From JAWWBN01 sp033720955 (GTDB taxonomy: Bacteria > Acidobacteriota > Thermoanaerobaculia > Multivoradales > JAHEKO01): a DNA stretch of 18,552 nt. Positions 14,426 through 18,552 of the stretch are shown here, piece after piece. Below the pieces are notes generated by a model. That model was given only the letters and a program-made list of their open reading frames with translations, was not told where the DNA came from and searched no databases. The stretch covers positions 1-18,552 of the forward strand of contig JAWWBN010000050.1 in assembly GCA_033720955.1 (NCBI GenBank). Reading direction: 5' to 3'. Position 1 is the first letter of the stretch. Each line of letters starts with the position of its first letter. A program made the position numbers and the translations under genes.

Positions 14426-15451
14426 TCACGCCTCCCGGGCGGGAAGCAGCCGCGCCCCGCGCAGCTCGTTCAGGTCGCGCGCGCCGACGCAGAACATGGC
14501 GATCTTCAGCTCGCGGACGGTTCTCCGGGCCCGGGCCGCCACCGCCTCGGGCGACTCGGTGGCGGCGGTCAGGAAGGGCTGGGCGATCCCCACGAGGTCG
14601 GCTCCCAGGGCGATCGCCTTGGCGGCGTCGAGGCCGTTGCGCACTCCGCCGCTGCCGATCACGGTCACCCCGGGGAGGGCCGCGAGCTCGCGGATGGACC
14701 GCGGCGTGGGCACCCCCCAGCCGGCGAACAGCTCTCCCAGCTCCAGATCGTCGGCCCGGCTCGCCTCGATCCGCGCCCAGCTCGTGCCGCCCAGGCCGGC
14801 GGTGTCGAGTATGGTGATCCCCGCCTCCACGAGCGCCCGGCCGGCGCGGGCCGAAAGCCCGCAGCCGATCTCCTTGGCGATCACCGGCACCGGGAGACGG
14901 GCGGCGACGTCGCGCAGCTTCTCCACCAGGCCGGAGAAGTCCAGGTCGCCCTCCGGCTGGATCGCCTCCTGCAGAGGGTTCAGGTGGAAGACCAGGGCGT
15001 CGGCGGAGATCATGTCGACGGCGGCCCGGCAGTGGGCGAGATCGTAGCCGTAGTTGAGCTGCACCGCCCCCAGGTTGCCCAGCAGCGGCACCGAGGGAGC
15101 CAGGTCGCGGATCTGGAAGCTGGCCGCCTGGGCGGGGTCCTCCAGCGCCTTGCGCTGCGACCCGACGCCGACCGCGATCCCGGTCTCCTCGGCCCCGATC
15201 GCCAGATTGTGGTTGATCCGGGTCGCCTGCCCGGTGCCGCCGGTCATGCAGGAGATCAGGAAGGGCGCCTGCAGACGGTAGCCGAGAAACTCGGTCGAGA
15301 CGTCGATCTCGGCGAAATCCACCTCGGGCAGGGCCTGGTGCTCGAACCGCCAGGCGTCGAAGAAGCTCGAGCGGAGCTGCATTCGCTCGTCCAGCGCCAG
15401 GTCGATGTGCTCGGCCTTGCGGTCCCGGGTCGAGGCGTCGGTGCGAGTCAT
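14426..15451 (-). CDS. fni: Isopentenyl-diphosphate delta-isomerase, type 2 (Fni)
   Basis: It interconverts IPP and DMAPP, using FMN and NADPH. It has 341 residues, the normal length. Motifs are RKAEHIDLAL (substrate-binding RKxxH), PFLISCMTGGT, GVGSQRKALED, GNLGAVQLNYG, FHLNPLQEAIQPEGD (with the conserved Gln/Glu of the active site), KEIGCGLSARAG, GLGGTSWARIE and the FMN phosphate site IGSGGVRNGLD followed by ADLVGIAQPFL. All are intact. The ATG at 15451 overlaps the polyprenyl synthase stop by 4 bp (ATGA). The position between prenyl synthase and HMGR is typical of mevalonate operons. Confidence 0.96.
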   Translation of the reverse strand: MTRTDASTRDRKAEHIDLALDERMQLRSSFFDAWRFEHQALPEVDFAEIDVSTEFLGYRLQAPFLISCMTGGTGQATRINHNLAIGAEETGIAVGVGSQRKALEDPAQAASFQIRDLAPSVPLLGNLGAVQLNYGYDLAHCRAAVDMISADALVFHLNPLQEAIQPEGDLDFSGLVEKLRDVAARLPVPVIAKEIGCGLSARAGRALVEAGITILDTAGLGGTSWARIEASRADDLELGELFAGWGVPTPRSIRELAALPGVTVIGSGGVRNGLDAAKAIALGADLVGIAQPFLTAATESPEAVAARARRTVRELKIAMFCVGARDLNELRGARLLPAREA

Positions 15452-16560
15452 CTCCGCCTCGTGCGCAGATACTCGATCAGGCCGGAGAAGAAGTCCCGCC
15501 CGTCGCGCTCGAGGCCGAGGCCCTCCAGTATCCCCGCTGCCTCCCGCAGACGCTCGTCGATCATCCCCGTCACCTGGCGCTCCGCGCCGACGGCGCGGAT
15601 GATACCGCGCACCCGGTCGATCTCCTCCGCCCGGGCGCCGGCATTGCCGAGGGCGGCCAGGACGGCGTCGCGCTCCTCCGCGGAGCACCGTCCGAGGGTG
15701 TGGAAGATCAGCAGGGTGAACTTGCCCTCGACGAGGTCTCCGCCCACCGGCTTGCCGACCTCCTGCCGGTCGCCGAACATCCCCAGCAGGTCGTCCTGGA
15801 GCTGGAAGGCCTCGCCGGCCAGCCCCCCGAGACGGGAGAGACCGTCGAGGGTGGCGGCGGGCGCGCCGGCGAGCAGGGCGCCGATCTCCATGGGACGCTG
15901 CACGCTGTAGCGCCCGGACTTCATCCGCAGCACCCGCAGCAGATCCTCCTCCGTCGCCCGGGCCCGCTGCGCGGCCGTCATCTCGAGGTACTGGCCGGCG
16001 ATCACCTCGCGGCACATCAGCGAGAAGCGGGCGCCGGCCTCGGCCCGGCGCTTCTCGTCGACGTCGCAGGCGGCGAAGAGCTCGTCGGCGTAGGTGTGGG
16101 CCAGGTCCCCCAGCAGGATCGCCACCGACAGACCGTGGTGGTCGGCGTCCCCGGCCCAGCCCCGCTCGCGGTGGTCGCGGCTGAACTGACGGTGCGCGGC
16201 CGGCTCTCCGCGCCGGGTCTCCGCGCGGTCCATGATGTCGTCGTGGATCAGCAGGTAGGTGTGCAGGAGCTCGGCCGCCATCGCCGCGGGCAGAACGCTC
16301 TCCTCGCCCCGGCCGCCGCAGGCTCGGTAGGCGTAGTAGAGGACGGCGGGGCGCACCCGCTTGCCGCCCCGCAGCACGTAGGGGTCGAGCCGGTCCACCA
16401 GCTCGGCCGTCTCCGGCGCCTCGCCGGTCATCTCGAGGCGGCGACGCGCCAGCCAGCGGCCCAGCTCGGCCTCGAACCGGTCGCGGAAACCCTCGAGGGC
16501 CGTGGCGAAGCCGGCCGAGGCCGGGCCGCCGAGCGGGGGAGCGGAAAGGTCGGGGCTCAT
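15448..16560 (-). CDS. Short-chain polyprenyl diphosphate synthase (probably FPP synthase)
   Basis: It condenses IPP with allylic diphosphates. It has 370 residues. Motifs are GGKRVRP (start of the domain), the first Asp-rich motif DDIMDRAETRRGEP and the second QLQDDLLGMFGD, here DDxxG rather than DDxxD. MKSGRYSVQRPMEIGA and GGDLVEGKFTLL match the conserved lysine regions. The fifth residue before DDIMD is Tyr (TYLLIHDD), an aromatic that usually limits the chain to C15, fitting FPP as the substrate of the squalene synthase in the same operon; a GGPP product cannot be excluded. About 45 extra N-terminal residues precede the domain. The ATG at 16560 lies 54 bp downstream of the phosphatase-like gene's stop, so the same transcript is likely. 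Confidence 0.9.
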   Translation of the reverse strand: MSPDLSAPPLGGPASAGFATALEGFRDRFEAELGRWLARRRLEMTGEAPETAELVDRLDPYVLRGGKRVRPAVLYYAYRACGGRGEESVLPAAMAAELLHTYLLIHDDIMDRAETRRGEPAAHRQFSRDHRERGWAGDADHHGLSVAILLGDLAHTYADELFAACDVDEKRRAEAGARFSLMCREVIAGQYLEMTAAQRARATEEDLLRVLRMKSGRYSVQRPMEIGALLAGAPAATLDGLSRLGGLAGEAFQLQDDLLGMFGDRQEVGKPVGGDLVEGKFTLLIFHTLGRCSAEERDAVLAALGNAGARAEEIDRVRGIIRAVGAERQVTGMIDERLREAAGILEGLGLERDGRDFFSGLIEYLRTRRR

Positions 16561-16614
16561 CTCGTCACCATGAGGGCGTAGCGGCGAACTATGTTACCGC
16601 CCTGCCGCCGTCGA

Positions 16615-17967
16615 TCACCGCGACGCCTCCTCCGCGGGCAGGAAGGGCAGCAGGCCCCTGTCGAACCGGAGCCCCGGCGTCGGCTTCCAGCCCGGCTCGT
16701 CCGTCATGAGAAAGCCCAGGCTCGCCCGGCTGTGCAGCGCCCCGTGGGTCCACCGCAGCCGGCCCGAGCGGAGCCGCGCCAGCACCTCCGTTTTGGCGGC
16801 GCCGTACATGTGGCCGGGCTCCAGCGAGCAGAGGACCGACGCCGGGTTGGTCACCAGGTCGAATCCGCGGGCGATCCTGTAGAGGGCGTCGGGGTAGCGG
16901 TGGCCGGCGGTGGCCTCCCGCCACCAGGCGTCGGGGAAGCGGTCGGCGGACGGGCGGCCGGAGCGCTCGGCGAGGCGGGCCACCACCCCGGCGTAGTCGA
17001 GCGGATCTCCGGTGTGGGGACGGTACCTCCACTCCTCGCCTGCCGCCAGCCGCTCGAGCCGCGCGGCGCCCTCCCGCCCCTCGACCCACCACGCCGTCTC
17101 GTCCGCCGGCACGACGCAGAGGTCCACCCCGGACACCGTGGCGAGCACCTCGGCCGCCTCGCGGGCCACGGCCGGGTCCAGGTAGACCTCGAAGCTCGAC
17201 ACCAGACCGAAGGGCGTCAGCACGGCGTCGCGGGGCCGCTTCAGCCGGCGACCCAGGCGGAAGCCGGCCTCCTTCAGGGCGCGACGGACCGGGCGCCAGA
17301 CGTTCGCCAGCGGCTCGCCGCCGGAGATTCCGTGGTCGGAGAAGAGGACCACCCGGAAGTCCAGGTCGGGTCGTCGCCGGCGGGCCGCAGCGAGCTCGCG
17401 GTCCAGGGCGGCGAAAACCGGCTCCATCGATCGCGGCCCCTTGAGGTGGATCGCGGTGTCGGTGGCCTCGACGTAGGCGAAGAAGAGAGGATCGTCGCTC
17501 TCCAGGAACGCCGCCACCGCCTTCTCGACGCGGTAGAGGCTGGCCTTGATCGGGCGCAGCGCGCCCACCGCGCTTCTGGCCACGCCCTTCTTCTCCCAGT
17601 CGAAGAAATCCCGCCACGGGAAGTCGATCTTGAAGTAGCTGATCGGGCCGCCGCCCCGCGCCCGACGTCGCTCCCAGTCGAAGAAGCGCGCCTCGTAGCC
17701 CGGCGACGGCTTCAGCCCGGCCGGCTCGAGGATCCCCGCCGCCGCGACGCTGGTGGAGGAGGGGAAGGTGCTGACGAACGGCGCGGGCCGGGACATCGTA
17801 GCGAGGAGGGGTCCGCCCGGCCGCTCCGGATCGGTGACCTCGGTGACGAAGTCGAAGGGCACGGCGTCCAGGAGGAGAAAGAGCGTCCGCGGGGGCTCCG
17901 CGGCCGACGCCGACACGGCGGCCAGCACGGCGCCCGCCATCCCTCCCAGAGCGCGGCGGAGGGTCAT
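16615..17967 (-). CDS. Exported alkaline-phosphatase-superfamily phosphodiesterase/phosphatase
   Basis: It has 450 residues. Residues 1-23 are a signal peptide ending SASAA. The metal-centre motifs of the type I phosphodiesterase/nucleotide pyrophosphatase branch appear in order: LLLDAVPFDF (first Asp), FVSTFPSSTSVAAAG (Thr/Ser nucleophile region), VEATDTAIHLKG (Asp and His), LFSDHGISGG (Asp-His) and WTHGALHSRASLGFLMTD (late His). The core therefore looks complete and bimetallic, and should cleave phosphate mono- or diesters in the periplasm. The substrate is unknown. The ATG at 17967 overlaps the stop of the HpnG-like gene by 4 bp (ATGA), so the two are translationally coupled. That places it with hopanoid or isoprenoid lipid metabolism. 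Phosphoribosyl-hopane or a prenyl phosphate are speculative substrates. Confidence 0.78.
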   Translation of the reverse strand: MTLRRALGGMAGAVLAAVSASAAEPPRTLFLLLDAVPFDFVTEVTDPERPGGPLLATMSRPAPFVSTFPSSTSVAAAGILEPAGLKPSPGYEARFFDWERRRARGGGPISYFKIDFPWRDFFDWEKKGVARSAVGALRPIKASLYRVEKAVAAFLESDDPLFFAYVEATDTAIHLKGPRSMEPVFAALDRELAAARRRRPDLDFRVVLFSDHGISGGEPLANVWRPVRRALKEAGFRLGRRLKRPRDAVLTPFGLVSSFEVYLDPAVAREAAEVLATVSGVDLCVVPADETAWWVEGREGAARLERLAAGEEWRYRPHTGDPLDYAGVVARLAERSGRPSADRFPDAWWREATAGHRYPDALYRIARGFDLVTNPASVLCSLEPGHMYGAAKTEVLARLRSGRLRWTHGALHSRASLGFLMTDEPGWKPTPGLRFDRGLLPFLPAEEASR

Positions 17968-18552
17968 CCGCCGATCGCCTCCACCGCGGCGTCGGCCAGC
18001 AGCTCCGCCACCCGCCGCAGCCGCCGGCGCAGGTCGAGGAGCCGCGCCATCCGGACCGGCCGCGGCAGCGCCGCCAGCGCCACCCGCAGCCCCGAGACCC
18101 CGCCCTCGGCGTCGAGATAGCGGTTGAAGTCCAGCGGGAGGCTCTCCTCGGCCGGGTCGCTGATCGCCCGCAGGGCGGCCCAGGGGACCGTGTGCCGGTC
18201 GGCCAGCCGCGCCCAGACCGCCGTCTCCATGTCCACGGCGGCTACGGCGGGCCGTCCCAGCCGCTCCCAGAGCTCGGCCTTCTCCGCCGCCCGCACCAGG
18301 ACCCGCGGCGCCGTGGCCAGGGTGCCGGGACGGGCGGCGGAGATCCACGCCGGCGCGGTCGGCCGGAAGCGCTCGCCACCGGGGCCGACGACCTCGGAGG
18401 CCTGCACCAGATCGCCGACGGCCAGCGTCGGGGAGAGCCCGCCGGCGATCCCCAGGAAGATCAGCCGCTCCGGCCGGACGCCGGCCAGCAGCCGCTTCAG
18501 CCGCCGCTCCGCCCGCCCGGCTCCCGGGCCGCAGACCGTCACCGTCACCGGC
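17964..18552 (-). CDS. hpnG: HpnG-like nucleosidase/phosphorylase (partial, N-terminus beyond window)
   Basis: This belongs to the phosphorylase superfamily (MTA/SAH-nucleosidase fold). HpnG removes adenine from adenosylhopane during C35 hopanoid synthesis. About 195 residues are seen. Motifs are IFLGIAGGLSPTLAVGDLV (AGGL with the purine-nucleosidase loop), AVDMETAVWARLA (the DMExxA ribose-binding signature) and LRAISDPAEESLPLDFNRYLD followed by a Leu/Arg-rich C-terminal helix. This last part is the region most like HpnG. The reading frame is open to the window edge. A GTG at 18548 could be read as a start, but family members normally carry about 20 more residues before the VCGPG motif, so the gene is probably cut. 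A general nucleosidase remains possible. Confidence 0.8.
   Translation of the reverse strand, partial: PVTVTVCGPGAGRAERRLKRLLAGVRPERLIFLGIAGGLSPTLAVGDLVQASEVVGPGGERFRPTAPAWISAARPGTLATAPRVLVRAAEKAELWERLGRPAVAAVDMETAVWARLADRHTVPWAALRAISDPAEESLPLDFNRYLDAEGGVSGLRVALAALPRPVRMARLLDLRRRLRRVAELLADAAVEAIGG

Noticed and set aside
13124..15910. Very long plus-strand open frame of 928 codons
   Set aside because: Runs antisense through HMGR, Fni and the prenyl synthase, all of which have intact catalytic motifs; its composition (His, Gln, Arg, Gly) is typical of an antisense shadow.
1..18552. CRISPR arrays, insertion sequences, tRNA genes, prophage or toxin-antitoxin modules
   Set aside because: I see no regularly spaced direct repeats, transposase or integrase motifs, tRNA cloverleaf, or small paired toxin-antitoxin frames on either strand.

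Overview
The window is very GC-rich and gene-dense, with no tRNA, rRNA, CRISPR array or mobile element that I can see. Mla/MCE lipid-transport genes imply a Gram-negative (diderm) bacterium. A complete mevalonate-type isoprenoid operon, class I HMG-CoA reductase, a single squalene synthase and an HpnG-like nucleosidase would suit a deep-branching lineage such as Acidobacteriota (Thermoanaerobaculia-like) or Myxococcota. This placement is inference and is not proven by the window.

Layout. Positions 13-513 (+) encode a small exported YbjN-like protein. Positions 718-3745 (-) encode an MlaE-MlaF-MlaD set in which the MCE protein carries a long beta-rich C-terminal tail. Positions 3869-4486 (-) encode a CGNR zinc-finger regulator. 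It is divergent from a DinB-like / zinc-ribbon SpoIIE phosphatase pair (4579-6041, +), and the two units share a promoter region with operator-like repeats. Positions 6210-6950 (+) encode an exported, cysteine-rich, internally duplicated protein of unknown function. Positions 7064-8431 (-) encode an exported protein with a weak VWA-like C-terminal part. Positions 8607-9185 (-) encode a UPF0316 membrane protein.

The main content is 9286-18552 (-), nine closely packed genes. In transcription order they are an HpnG-like nucleosidase (cut by the window edge), an alkaline-phosphatase-superfamily exported enzyme, a short-chain polyprenyl diphosphate synthase, type 2 IPP isomerase (Fni), class I HMG-CoA reductase, mevalonate kinase, a mevalonate (di)phosphate decarboxylase homologue, isopentenyl phosphate kinase (IPK) and squalene synthase. 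Four junctions overlap by 4 bp (ATGA or GTGA) or lie within 3 bp, so this reads as one operon.

Together the genes give a route from HMG-CoA to squalene: HMG-CoA to mevalonate to mevalonate 5-phosphate to isopentenyl phosphate to IPP/DMAPP to FPP to squalene. IPK is present, no phosphomevalonate kinase is present, and the decarboxylase has Thr where classical enzymes have Lys in the KYWGK motif. The best reading is therefore the alternative (Roseiflexus/Haloferax-type) mevalonate pathway, in which phosphomevalonate is decarboxylated before the second phosphorylation. The HpnG homologue suggests the squalene feeds hopanoids. The translationally coupled phosphatase-like gene is a candidate for a hopanoid side-chain or membrane-lipid step. 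Mevalonate kinase is also odd because it has no ATG, GTG or TTG near its conserved N-terminus.
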